Below, one piece after another: positions 12,240 to 23,550 of a stretch of DNA of 64,000 nucleotides. Location of the stretch: assembly GCA_021234155.1 (NCBI GenBank), contig JAJEKV010000131.1, forward strand, positions 1,078,380 through 1,142,379, read 5' to 3'. This DNA is from Isoetes taiwanensis (taxonomy: Eukaryota > Streptophyta > Lycopodiopsida > Isoetales > Isoetaceae). The translations under genes and the position numbers were made by a program. The notes under the pieces were generated by a model. That model did not search any database. It had not been told where the DNA came from and saw only the letters and a program-made list of their open reading frames with translations. Within the stretch, counting starts at the first letter, position 1. The number at the start of each line of letters is the position of its first letter.

Positions 12240-13840
12240 CCAAATTAAGATCCATATCGGGCCGCCACGAGTTCGGGACCCCCCTTCGCCAGGGAAGCCT
12301 CCGACAATTCCATGAGACCACCCGGAGGGCACAATTCCTATTTGTCGCCAGCCATGGTATCGCAAATGAGTCGCTGGGAAGGACGGGAAGCAGAGGTCGA
12401 GTGAGAAGTAGATAGAGCGTGAGGCGCGATGTGGTCGAGAGGGCGGGGTCACAGGGAGCGTGAGTAGGAGCAGGAGAAGGGGGGGCCATGGTAGGAGAAG
12501 CGCATCGGGGCCCGCGATGCGAGGCTAGTTGGGGGTGCGCAGCAAGAAGTGTGAGCCGTAAAATGTGCATCCGGCCCCGAACCAATCCTGCCCGGAACCC
12601 CTTTGGTGGCGTACCTCTCATTTTGACAACCACGCCTCAAGTGCCTCACTGTTGTCGCAGTGTGAGGTCCCTGGCCCCGCACATAGATGTCCCCTTCGCC
12701 TTTGCCTGGCGCAATATATCATCACGCACTGCGCATTCGCGAACCGCGGAATATGACAATGCTACCGCGACCAGCGCCGAGCCCCAAGAGCGGGCTGCTC
12801 GAGAAATGTGAACTGCCCTGGCCCAGGAATGTCATCCATCGAGAATATGTGTTTCGATGTTGTGGTGAGACTCTCCTCCCCTCTTCGCATGCCTCGAACT
12901 ACAGTTACAGGCCTCTCGTCATGCTCTTGAGTTTCCGCTGCGGCTGGGTCAAAAGGTGGGGCGAGGGGCATCTTTGGGGAGGGTGGTGGTGGTGGGCGAT
13001 GATGGCATGGGGTGGCTTGGTGTCGGGGAGTAGCAGTCGTGGTCCTGGCTACGGCAATGGAGGAGGCTATGGAAGAGTAACGGCCTCAGCCGCTGCCTTC
13101 TGGCCGGTGAAGTCGAGCATGTGCGTATTCGCCGCTTGGCTATGGCCTCTCAGACGGCTGCAATTTAATTGGGTGAACTTTAGGGAGACTCTGGCTTCAT
13201 GGCATGGCCGCCAGAATCCCCTGAGCTCTGTGCTCGGAAAGAAGCGAGATGTACTGAGCCTCGCACCACCGGGGCGTCAGGCCGGGCTTCTTTGCCGATC
13301 GTGCTTTGAAGATCCCGAAAGGCGTATGCATTTGCTGGGCGGCACAAATCCCAGATGCCATGGTGGTGGCTTCCTCCACCTCGACTAAAGCGAGACACCG
13401 TGACCATCGTCTCACGCATTTCGCGCGCTCCCTCTCTGTGTCATGGTGTCTAGGTGATGAACCACGAGTCTGGGCGGGCAGCATGTCGGCGACCTCCGCC
13501 GGCTGTTCTTGCGCCGGCGTGCCGGGGCCAAAGGCCATCTTCTACGTCTTTGCGTCGGCGGGTCTCGGAACTTTGTGATGCGGTTCTTCTCGACCACAGG
13601 TTGCCTTTTGAGCACATGGGGGACCGAGGACTCCATCTCCATCGCCATGCCCGGCCCGTGAGCCTTTATTAGCCTCAATCTGAGGCCTGATAGCCTCCAC
13701 TCCCACTTTGACATGGCTCCAATTCTCTGCCCAGGCGAGTTTCTGTGGTGGTCTGAGCAATCAATCCCTTCCTACCATCGGACCCGTTTGCATGGTGCCC
13801 CTAGCCTTGGTTTCCTGCTGGCCCATCTTACGTGGCCATG
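12240..13840 (-). pseudogene. Possible LINE ORF1/ORF2 remnant
   Basis: GC-rich block. On the minus strand near 12320 the frame reads VVSWNCRRL, close to the (K/V)xSWN(C/V)RG start of LINE endonuclease domains. Upstream on that strand are several overlapping open frames (for example 13197-13538 and 13412-13714) that could be a decayed first ORF. Nothing else of a LINE, such as a YADD box, is present, so the assignment rests on one motif. The plus-strand 233-residue frame is rich in tryptophan and glycine and looks like a shadow. Confidence 0.25.
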
Positions 13841-13846
13841 ACTTTC

Positions 13847-14153
13847 AAAGTTTGAGGGGTCTCCCGGGTCATGAAAGGGTGCTTAGAATCCAATTTGGGG
13901 ACTCAAGAACGCGCAGACAAATAGACCTTTTGGGGTTTTGGGGGTTTTAAAGTTTGAGGGGTCTCCGGCTGCGTGAAGGTGCTTAGAATCCAATTTGGGG
14001 ACTAAAAAAAGCGGGAGAGCACCTTTTGGGGGTTTGGGGTTTTGGGGGTGCGAAAGTTTGAGGGGTCTCCGGGCTCGTAAAGGGTGCTTAGAATCCAATT
14101 TGGGGACTCAAAAACGCGGGCAGAGCATCTTTTGGGGGTTTGGGGGTTTTGGG
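13847..14153. repeat. Three tandem G-rich repeats, about 103 bp each
   Basis: Units start AAAGTTTGAGGGGTCTCC at 13847, 13949 and 14053, share TGCTTAGAATCCAATTTGGGG, and end in runs such as TTTTGGGGGTTTGGGG. The G runs on the plus strand can form a G-quadruplex. If the minus-strand LINE reading is right, they sit where 5' UTR monomers would be. Confidence 0.85.
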
Positions 14154-15320
14154 ACTAGAGAGAGATTGTAAACCCTAGAGAGAGAAAGCCAGAAAGGGGC
14201 AAATCAAGGGGGTCTATGCAAGGGCAGTGAGGGCGCTAGAGAGGAAAATGGAATCATTTATGAGAAAGCAAGAATGCAATAATATAAACTTGTATGTTGT
14301 GTAGTTTACTAAACATGAGATATAACTTCAATATCTATAGATGGGCAATTATACATAACATGAGGCACGACTTCAGTAGATCCACAATTGCAGTGCAACA
14401 TCATGCAAATCTAGTGCAAAGACTATGAATGAATTTCCCATACTGTCTTCAAGATGCAACTTTTCTAACTGTTTCCATGGCATGGTTATACTACATTCTC
14501 ATCGCCACGCTTACATAAGGCAGATGATCTTATTCGTTTATCATTGAAAAGACAAATCTGTATGCTAATCTTACTCCGCAGAGGAAACATGGCCAAGATG
14601 TACCTCTCAAGTTGCACAATTACATGCCAAAAAACAAATTAATCACAACCTGTATTATGGAATAGACTTTAAGATATTAGAGACTAAATGCACTGCAATA
14701 GTAATGAAGTTGGAACATACCATCTAAATGTGCCACCATCTTGCAGATGATCTTATTCATCTACCATTTCAAATGCCAAATCTCTATGCTAACCTTTCTC
14801 TGAGCAGGCAGTAAGAAAGTACCTTGGAGTGCGAAAATTGTAGAACATTAACTTCATGATGGATGCTCCACATGATTAGCATATTCTGATTTGAATTAGT
14901 CTGCATTGCAATAGCTAAAATTATGTGCAGGCATCAGGATGTCTCTGAGTATTTTACATAATATAATCACTCCAACTGGATTCCTATAAAAAACTCTTGG
15001 GATGGAATCTGATGTTTGTCACCTCTCAACTGCAAGAAAAAACATACAATTAGCGAGTTACAATTTGGAAGGAAGAGAAAAGTATGCAAAAGGACATAAT
15101 TTAAAAACAATAGAATGTTCAATCTTCTAAGCTGCATATCCAAACTGCTGCAGAAATATATCAATATGCCTACATCAAAATGACATGCATAGAAAAACTT
15201 AGTTTATGTGTATGACTATCTAGATCTGCAGCAGCATGGCATATGGGTGTATGAAAGCAGTTATGGATCTACCTTCATGCAAACAACTTAAATATTTGCA
15301 AAACAAAGCATCTTAAAATA
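14154..15320. other. No gene; imperfect internal duplication
   Basis: AT-rich. A stretch containing GCAGATGATCTTATTC occurs at about 14521 and again at 14743, each followed by similar sequence to 'GCTAA', so part of the region is duplicated. No coding frame is supported. Confidence 0.45.
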
Positions 15321-15322
15321 TA

Positions 15323-15350
15323 CTAGTTACGGTGCCCGGCGTTGCCGGGC
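15323..15350 (-). mobile_element. Helitron-like 3' terminus
   Basis: Read on the minus strand, a hairpin of GCCCGGC-AAC-GCCGGGC is followed by ACCGTAA and then CTAG before a T. This is the hairpin plus CTRR end of Helitrons, inserted at an A/T dinucleotide. The other end (TC...) should lie to the right but was not identified. Confidence 0.5.
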
Positions 15351-17734
15351 GTAAGTACAATTTTATTGTAGAATTATATGAATATGTAGGGTTTAGGAAC
15401 ATTTGTGGAGTTGCCAATCGTGCTCACTTTAAATTATTGCCCAAGTTAGTTGTTTAATACTCAAAAAGGATTTGGAGCATGAATAGCACCAGAGGAGTAT
15501 AATTTTGCACATAAAAAGGTCCTGAATCTTGTGTGTCCACCATTTTACCAGTAAAAGTCTCATGAGCATCGGTTAACCCTATGCCAACACGCCAGTGAAT
15601 TCCAGTGTTCAAATACTTTGTATCTACAATTCATTTGAGATTTTGTAAAAAAAAAATAATCTTTTCAAAAAATGGACACCTTAAACGCAATGCTCCAATT
15701 GCAAGGGCACGGTCTACCGAGCAATGTAGGCGACATCTTGTTAGACATAGCCAAATTAATGAGCCATAGATAGAATGGTAGAGCGCATGGATTCGTTGGA
15801 AGAAATGGAATTACTATCCATAAAGACCGTTAAACTTGATATATTGTTTCCACAAAGAAGGGATGGCATATTATTTCCAGAAGCAACATCAAAGGTATAA
15901 TAGATGTGGCACATATAAAAAACATTAGACCCTTGCAAAAATGTTGTGCACGTCCATACTTGATATCCACTTCTAGTGAAGCTGAACTAAGCAATTTCTA
16001 TCAGCTTTGGGAATCTAAGATCTATAAAAAAGAAGATATTCTATCATCTATGAGAACTTAGGATTCTTGAAACAGAAGATATTACCATAACCGGATTAAA
16101 GCCCTATAAACAATTCTTAGAGACCTATAAAATGTAGCTTGACTTTGGCAGATCACTAACACGTTCCAAACAATAAAAGAAAAGTGAGAAATAAAATAAT
16201 GTCGTGATGGACTAGAATAACATTTTAAAGCAAGAGCATAAATACTCTAAAGCAAGTGGAGTATCATTGGCATAAACCGCCTGGAGCAGGTATAGTCATG
16301 AGTGTTTTGGAAGATCAGTATGGCCACATAGCTCGTTTAAAACTATCTGGCCAGACTCATCTTCCGAAACACCCATGGCTTTTTGCTTGACCAAGGTAGT
16401 ATCAATAGCTCAAATAATCTGATAGGCACTTACAGAGCAATTCTGAAGAATAAGCAGAGCAATCTTGAATAATAACAAAGCCACAATAGGAGTCTGGAGG
16501 TGAATGTGTTTGATTTCTATCATCGCATCCAGAGCCTCTATTTCCTGCATAAGTTTGATCTGCATAAAAGCAGAGAACAAATGACATATGAGATTTAAAG
16601 CATCTTGTGAAGTCTAGTTAAGGTAATAATTACTGCTATTGAGATCTGCAAATCAAATGCTTGAGAAGTTTCCTTGAAACCAAGCTCCATGTTTCCATGT
16701 TTGAAATAAAATAACATTTTAAAGCAAGAGCGTAAATACCCTAAAGCAAGTGGAGTATCATTGGCATAAACCACATTATTTTCTACCAACACTTTTAAGA
16801 CTATTGCAATTATCTGTGATATGAAGTTTCTAATACACACTTACGGATATTAGTCATTCACAACTTAGAAAATAAAATGGATAAGAAGATGCTAAATTGC
16901 AAAGGACATTTTTAGTGATATTGCTATTGTGCAACCATCCATATGCTTTTAAATGCCGACGCTATGGAAAGAGAAGCTCTACGACAACATATAAAGAAGG
17001 CTCAGACTGAATTTCCTTGTATGAAAGGAGTTGGTCTCCAAATACTGGGAAAGTTAACTCCAAATCCTTCCAGGACAACGGACATGTGTGCCCACAATGG
17101 AAAACAGTTAAGCCGCTTTGATCAAAGCGATTTTGGTCATTGGGGCCATATAATAGAATGGCTAGATTTTTCTACAACAAGACCAAAGCATCAACATCAA
17201 CCAAGTTTGCAAATACGGAGGAAGGGTATGCATGCAAGCCAGTACAAAGCACCAATAGAATCAAGGTTTCTTGTATGAGTATGGCATCAGGCCAATCTGA
17301 TATTTGGATGCCCTAATCTTCAACCAACATTTGATCCAATAGCTGCCAAGAAGTCCATATTATGGCAAATATGCTTTACAGCTCATATTTGACAAACAAA
17401 GGATGTGAATGCCTCAGGTACATGGGAACATATTATAAACCAATCAAGATTGAACATAACAGCTTTACCTGCAATTCTTACTGCTAAAAGCGTGAGATCC
17501 TTGCTAGAGCAGCAAAATCCAGTCATGGGGTGATAACCACGGTTTAGTGGCTGTTTAGCTAAAAATGCCCTTGAAACTGATAAACTAAGGTTAAATATGA
17601 TATTTTACACTGGCACGCATACAGGTCTACTTGGAGTAGATGCATTAGAGACGAATTGCAGCTTCACTCTTATCAAGTTTTACCTCAAATAAAAAATCCA
17701 AGAATGAATATGTAGCATAATAACAGGGGGTTTT
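15351..17734. other. No gene; one dispersed duplication
   Basis: AT-rich with no supported coding frame. A stretch of about 65 bp containing AAGCAAGTGGAGTATCATTG occurs at about 16217-16282 and again at 16706-16770. Part of this interval may be the body of the Helitron whose 3' end is at 15323. Confidence 0.45.
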
Positions 17735-19221
17735 TGTGACGTTCCAGCACAGTATACGGTCCCAGGACGTATACTGTACTGCCTCGTCACGCGTACACGC
17801 CACCCCGACTGACGTGTACGCCGACGTGTAGCCAAGCGGGTAGCCCCTAGGGGGCAACTTGCAAGGTATGTGCATTTATTAATGTGCACATTTACCAATG
17901 TGCACATTTATCAAGGTGCACATTTTCCCATGTGGATACCTTTATGCCACCTAGCCATTAAAGGCAAGTGGGCTATACCCAATTATCCCACATGCTTAAA
18001 GGGATAATTGGAAACCCTAGCCTTAACCCCTTGTCTATTTAGGTTAAGGAAACCCTGACTTGCCATTTTTGTCCATAGGGTTTTAGAGCTCTGTTCTGCT
18101 CGCTCAAGGGGTCAAAACTGTCTCCCAGACTCTGTCTGAGCGAATTGCGCCATTAGTTTTCCTTGTTGGCTCCATCTTCAAGCAATTCAGCAGGATGGTC
18201 GAATTCAGGGCAGGAGGAGCGAGCCAAGGATCAGGTATTTAGTCGATTTAATAGCCTAAACCGTCTTCCAGTCATTGTATCAGTAGATTTAGCATATTAA
18301 ATCGCCCATAGCAGCCATTTAGATTCCCAGATACCAGACACTAACTAAAGAACCTAACTCTATGATATAGATTAGATTTAGTTCTTTAGTTCTTTTGTGA
18401 TGTATATGGATGATGTATCTCTGTGCTCCTAGATTAGCCTCTCTAGCACACTATGTGCACAGGAGCCACACCTGGTTGTGGGTGAAGGGGCCAGACTGGC
18501 TTATAAAGAGGTTCGTGTTCTGACTCTTGAACGATCCCTCTGGTGTGTAACGTCTACCGGGGATCATTGTGGACTAGGTCTAATGCCTTGCCACTGTGGG
18601 CAAGGCATGGGCTCGACACCCTGAGTGATGCGTCACTCTCCAGTGGGTTCAAGTCGAATAAGGGCAGTGGCCCTCTAGTCACCTTGAGTTAGCATGTAGA
18701 TCTCTGGATGGAGAGATCCCTACCTGCCCCATCGGAACTGGGGAGATGCAACCCAGGAATAGCCCCTTTGGCTATGCATCCGGCGGGCTACAGTCAGACC
18801 CCAACACTTTTCAGCCTACTCTGCAAAGTGTGCACAGGAGGGGCGGATGGAGTGGACAACCCTAAGCCATGCTCTCATGCCAGTCAAATCCATTGCCATG
18901 AATTCTGTCTGCAACGAACTCTGGAGACCCAAGCCGTCAGTCATCCCTTTGAGTCTGAGCCTTGGGTAGGATTTCCCATGTGATGTACTGATCATTGTCT
19001 ATGCAGATGTGTGATGAGCCACCCTACGAGGTGGTATGTGATATTGATTTTGTATACTGACATGTATGTTTATGCTTCAAGACTAGGTGGACCACGAGGG
19101 AGGCAGGGGCAAATGACCCTTCATTCTTCCCACTGGAACTCATCAAGGTTGCAGCTGGTATGGGGGATGAACTCCTGTTTGTATACAGTGAGAGCACCGT
19201 ATATGAGTAGGGGACGTCACA
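17735..19221 (+). repeat. Chromovirus 5' LTR
   Basis: About 1.49 kb, starting TGTGACGTTCC and ending GACGTCACA, so its ends form a short inverted repeat. It contains three close copies of GTGCACATTT near 17866-17925. It aligns along its length with 27526-28930 and, in its first part, with 51586-52380. Confidence 0.92.
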
Positions 19222-19222
19222 G

Positions 19223-19240
19223 TGGTATCAGACCAAGAGC
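19223..19240 (+). promoter_or_regulatory. Primer-binding site (initiator tRNA-Met)
   Basis: TGGTATCAGACCAAGAGC, one base after the LTR end, is close to the plant consensus TGGTATCAGAGC. Confidence 0.85.
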
Positions 19241-19411
19241 AAAGCACTGACCATGCTCCCAATAGTACTAACTTGATAGGATCCTCAAACCTCGAAAAGT
19301 GGGAATTTTTTTTTTCTCATTTTTGTAGTATATGCTAAGCTAGTAACAGTTAAGTGAATTGGAACATAAAAAGACTAAAAATAGTGAGCCAAAACCTTCT
19401 AAGGCAAGGTG

Positions 19412-19478
19412 GTCTCACACGCCGCGCCAGGTCTAAAAACAAAACTTCAGTTTTTGAGTTGGGCGCAACGTGTGAGAC
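19412..19478. repeat. 67-nt hairpin repeat, copy 1
   Basis: Nested inverted repeat: outer arms GTCTCACACG / CGTGTGAGAC, middle arms GCGCC / GGCGC and inner arms AAAAAC / GTTTTT. Copies 2-4 are at 19599, 21308 and 21508. Confidence 0.9.
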
Positions 19479-19598
19479 ATTGGGCCAAGAACACCTTAAA
19501 ACTTGATGAATTTTAGAAAAGTAACATGGTAAATCGAGGTCTAAGGTAAGATTTAGCTAGTATGTTACAATTACGTAAATTAGTCAAAAATGTACAAT

Positions 19599-19665
19599 GT
19601 CTCGCACGTCGCGCCAGGACTAAAAACCAAACTCTAGTTTTTGATCCGCAAAACAAGCGTGAGAC
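19599..19665. repeat. 67-nt hairpin repeat, copy 2
   Basis: The most diverged copy: the outer arms are GTCTCGCACG / GCGTGAGAC and the right middle arm is disrupted. It lies 187 bp after copy 1 and 101 bp before a TATA box. Confidence 0.85.
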
Positions 19666-19765
19666 CACCATTATAAAAACTCTGAAATAAGTGTATGTTT
19701 TAAGTCAATAGGTGCCCTGGCACGTTAAATAGAGCTACTTGAATTTTGACCTAAAATTGCCCAAG

Positions 19766-19775
19766 CTATAAATAG
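19766..19775 (+). promoter_or_regulatory. TATA box before H3-like gene
   Basis: CTATAAATAG, a canonical plant TATA box, lies 109 bp before the ATG at 19875. The same 10 bases occur at 21766 before the next gene. Confidence 0.65.
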
Positions 19776-19874
19776 ATGTAGACCCCCTCATTAAATGCGT
19801 TCCCGCTTTAGAAATTCTGCTCCCGCCCCGGCGATCTTTGGCGCCGACATCGGATTGACGTAAGTCAGCCAAAC

Positions 19875-21164
19875 ATGGCCTGTGACGGAAGTAAACCGCC
19901 GAAGTTCCTCGACTCAGGAATTGCCCAAACCCCATGATCCTAGCCCGACATGCAGGATGCTTCAGAGCACCTTTTCAACCAAAGGGACCTGTGACTTCAT
20001 CGAAGCGAGGGAGCACTCTAAGAGCACCGGTGAGGAAGGATCTCAGCAGGAGGAGCACAGACGGGGAGACCAGCGTGGCGCATCGAGAAGAGGGAGGCAC
20101 CTTCGCACGCAGGGACGTGAGCTGCTCAAGAGGAAGAGAGGAGCAGAGCGAGAAAGAGAACCAAGGCTCGCGGAAGAGCAGGATCACCACTCCGAGCCAC
20201 TCCATCGACGAACAATTCAAGCCCGATTCAGCAGGAAGGAGGCAGAGGGAGCAAGAAGAATGAGGGGAGCCAATGCCGAGCCAAGCGAAGAACAGACCTC
20301 CCGGGCTAAGCAAAAGAACGCCGCCGGTGAGAAGAAGAGAGCAGAAAAAGAGAAGAGGGAAGAGGAGGAGGCGAAAGCGGCCAGGAGGCTGAAGAAGAAG
20401 AAGGGGAAGTTCGCGGGTGGGCCAAAGAAAACTCAAGGAGGTTCCACGTAACAAAGACCCCCTAACCCCAATCTCGCTATCATCGAATCGATCACCGATC
20501 AGCCCCCCTCCTCGACGATTCTCCGGATGAAGACTTCAACCCCAACATCGAAGGTGGAAGTTCTTCTAAACCCCTACCTGATGAGCGTGCAATACCCGGA
20601 CCCGAAAGAAAGCCGGATCAAGCGCCAGAAGCCTCCACCATATCCGGACTTGGGGATGAAGAAACAGCCCACGGCCTGCCCGAATCCCTATGTGACAGAC
20701 CCCATCAAGATCTACGAGAGGAAGATGAGGGGAACACAATGCTTACATGAAGAAGTGGGAGGCTTACAACCCCTACTACCAAAGAACAGGTCGATTATCG
20801 AGGGTGGACGGCCCAACAAAGCAGCCAGACCTTAAGGCGCCACCACGAAGCCCAAGCACCCCAAAGCCAGCCAAGAAGAAAGCCAGCCAGAAAGGAGGCC
20901 GAGAGAAGAGCACTCCAGGGAGATCAGGCACTTCCAGCGCAGCCGGTTTCTTAATCCCTCGTGCCCCTTTGCCCGTCTAGTTAGAGAGGTGATGCAAGAC
21001 TTTAACACCGGATGCTGCTGGCACTGCAGGAAGCGGCCGAGCAAAAGATAGTGCAGCATTTTGAAGACTCCACAGCTTGCACCGTGCATGCCATTGCCAA
21101 GCGAGTAACCCCGATGAGAAAGGATATGCAGTTGGCTAGTATAATCAAGGGAGATCCCCATTAG
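19875..21164 (+). pseudogene. Histone H3-like gene carried in the chromovirus
   Basis: The ATG at 19875 sits in AAACATGGCC. A frame change near 19940 leads into about 170 very basic and acidic residues ending KKKKGKFAGGPKK, then about 100 proline-rich residues, then a tail-like PKPAKKKASQKGGREK. From 20917 a histone H3 fold follows: SREIRHFQ (alpha-N), FLIPRAP and FARLVREVMQDF in neighbouring frames (alpha-1), then [20 protein letters not shown] (alpha-2) and [10 protein letters not shown] with [11 protein letters not shown] (alpha-3), ending TAG at 21162-21164. Loop 1 is missing about eight residues. The REIRHFQ form suggests the CENH3 type. Canonical H3 is about 136 residues, so the long N-terminal part is unusual. 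It has its own TATA box and lies before gag. At least three frameshifts are seen, which may be decay or read error. Confidence 0.75.
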
Positions 21165-21307
21165 AAATTTTGTAAATGATGAAAATTTTGTTAATACAAA
21201 AGAATTTTGAGTAGATTATATGTGTAATCTTACTTAATTAAGCTGAGTTAGCAAGTAATGGCTTTTGTTTTGGTAAAATAGGACATCTCTAGAGCAAATA
21301 GTGAGAT

Positions 21308-21374
21308 GTCTCACACGTCGCGCCAGGACCAAAAACAAAACTCCAGTTTTTGAGCTGGGCGCAGCGTGTGAGAC
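21308..21374. repeat. 67-nt hairpin repeat, copy 3
   Basis: Outer arms GTCTCACACGT / GCGTGTGAGAC, middle CGCGCCAG / CTGGGCGC, inner AAAAAC / GTTTTT. It differs from copy 4 at only a few positions. Confidence 0.92.
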
Positions 21375-21507
21375 CTTGCCCAAATTTGCCCAAAACACCT
21401 CCAAATCGGCCAAGTAAGGGGTCATTTCTGCCTAACTCGATGAGTCCAGCATGTTTAGACCCTTAGATCACCCAAATTAGACAAGTTTTGACCAAAATGG
21501 GGCCGAT

Positions 21508-21574
21508 GTCTCACACGTCGCGCCAGGACCAAAAACAAAACTCCAGTTTTTGATCTGGGCGCAACGTGTGAGAC
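21508..21574. repeat. 67-nt hairpin repeat, copy 4
   Basis: Same nested arms as copy 3; the outer arms GTCTCACACGT / ACGTGTGAGAC pair perfectly over 11 bp. It lies 200 bp after copy 3 and 191 bp before the second TATA box. Confidence 0.92.
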
Positions 21575-21765
21575 CTCCTAGCATTTTTGCCACCATGCCA
21601 TATCCAATTGATCTCTAGTTTGTTGTAATAGGTTCATTAGATAATCCAGTCATGTTTAAACCCAAAAATTAGTCTTCCAATTCCCATTTGGACCTCAACA
21701 TAGGCTAGAATTGCCCAACCCCAAGAGTTTTTCAAGTCACCCAAAAATTAGGGTTTTCCCCTTCT

Positions 21766-21775
21766 CTATAAATAG
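21766..21775 (+). promoter_or_regulatory. TATA box before second extra gene
   Basis: CTATAAATAG, followed by GTCTCCATTTCTCAC and an ATG at 21888 in CCATGG context. Confidence 0.65.
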
Positions 21776-21887
21776 GTCTCCATTTCTCACTTAGCACCTT
21801 ACAAATTCGCTCTTGACCTTTTAGGTGATTTTCCAGCTCCCTGAGGCGCTATTGCATCCGTTTGGTAGTCTCATCTTCCCTAGATCC

Positions 21888-23393
21888 ATGGCAACTGCTG
21901 ACTTCAGGTGATGGTACAGCGCCAGTACCCATGCTGCCGAGGCTGATGTCAATGACATTTTCCGAGTCTTCCAGAAAGAAATAGATGTCCAAGCCACTCT
22001 ACACGCAACCCCAGCATATAGACAAGTTCTGTCCGAGTTCCAAGCTAGGGTAGGACCGTCCTTAGTGCAGCTCCCCCCTTGTAGAGGCTACTTTGTTCCC
22101 AGGCAATCCCTTCAAGCAGCCTTGGGTGATGTTCCAAACATTGCCAAGTACCTGACCAACAAGGCCCAGAGGTTTCCAGACTACATGGTCTTGGCAGGTT
22201 AGCCGGGACCAAGTATTTCTCCTACATCAGCCTTAGCAATTTTTCTCTCCCCATCGTAGCCGAAAACCCCATGGGGGAAACCTCCATCCCTCCCATGGAC
22301 GTGGACCCCTTAGCCTCCTCAGCAGAGCTCCTTTGCGGTACCAGCGGGAGCAAGAAGGTAGGCTTGAAGGCGAAGGGAAGAAGAAGAGGACTCACACCGA
22401 GCTCGACCCGGCCAGGCGATTAACGGGCCGAGGAGTTCTGCCCGGGGAATGAGCGGAACGCGGACCCTCGGGATGGCTCCACCTGGGCCCTAGAGCCATC
22501 CTGAAGCCTAGCCCCCATCATCATCGGCCGGCCGGAGTACACCTCCTCGGCGACATCCGGGGCACCTCCCGAATCACGAGGAAAGGGAGTATCCTGACTC
22601 GGCAATTTCTTTGCACCAAGCTACCAGCAACAACAGGCTGGATGATTTCATAGATCGAGAGCCAGACTTCCCACTCAAGAAGCAGAGAAGCACTTACACG
22701 GGAGAGTGGAAGCTTGACATCAAACTCTGACAACATCGGGGGAGATAATGGGAGGCTTTCGAGAACCTCCCTCGAAGAGGTTCGCCATCCGAGGAGCAGT
22801 CAGGATCGTGTAGGCTCAAACATTTGATGCAGGCTCTTAGGCACCAGCCCTGAGAGAAGAGGGGTTAAAACCTCATCACGAGCTTCATCAGCAGTTAGGG
22901 ACTGGAGTTCCATAGGAGTGGAAATTAAATGAAGTATCTTGGAAGACAGGCTGAGGTGGCAGGAAGCGAAAGAATCAACGACGGCCGCACAACGACCGTC
23001 ATTTGCCGATACTATCTTCCCCTGCTGCTGGGCCGGGGAGAATATGATAATACCGCATAGAAATTCACCCGAAGGCGAAGAAGGAGTATTCATGCTCATC
23101 CAGCTCTCGGGCTTTGGCCGGCATGCCGACTAGCTGCCAACAGAGCTATGCCATCTTAGTCAAGAGAAGCGATGGCACTCGACATCTTCGACTTCGCCAT
23201 ACCTTACCGACGGCAGGGAAGACTAGCAGTGACCGCAGCTTACACCTCCGACCGCAGGGTGGAAGAGTTGGTGACAGCCTTGCAGGGCGGGTCATCAACC
23301 AACGTCCTCAGGAACCTGGGACGCTCAGTAGGAACGGCCCAAGTTAAGAAGTTCCTTGAGGATAACCCATCCTACCGGCGATTTCAAGAATAG
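21888..23393 (+). pseudogene. Unrecognised gene between H3-like gene and gag
   Basis: The ATG at 21888 (MATADF) is soon followed by TGA in frame; CAG/GTGATG there could also be a splice donor. Coding-like sequence continues in shifted frames: FRVFQKEIDVQATLHATPAY, LPPCRGYFVPRQSLQAALGD, and near the end ALDIFDFAIPYRRQGRLAV and VGTAQVKKFLEDNPSYRRF, with a stop at 23391-23393. I do not recognise the family. It has its own upstream hairpin pair and TATA box, and gag starts 158 bp later, so it is probably a separate transcription unit. Many frame breaks. It could be an extra structural protein or a captured host gene. Confidence 0.45.
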
Positions 23394-23550
23394 TTAGACT
23401 CTTGATCCCGGGGGCTTTTGTATTAAGATATTATATAATATAAGAATAATTTCTTTTGCACTTTAAAAGTTTTGTGGACGTATTTTGTTCCACAACTATA
23501 CCAACAAACATATATATTGCAACAGAACAAATAAAACTAACTATATAGCC

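Noticed and set aside
12687-13388. 233-residue plus-strand open frame
   Set aside because: Its Trp/Gly-rich composition comes from GC-rich repeats, and it has no motif; the opposite strand reads more like a LINE.
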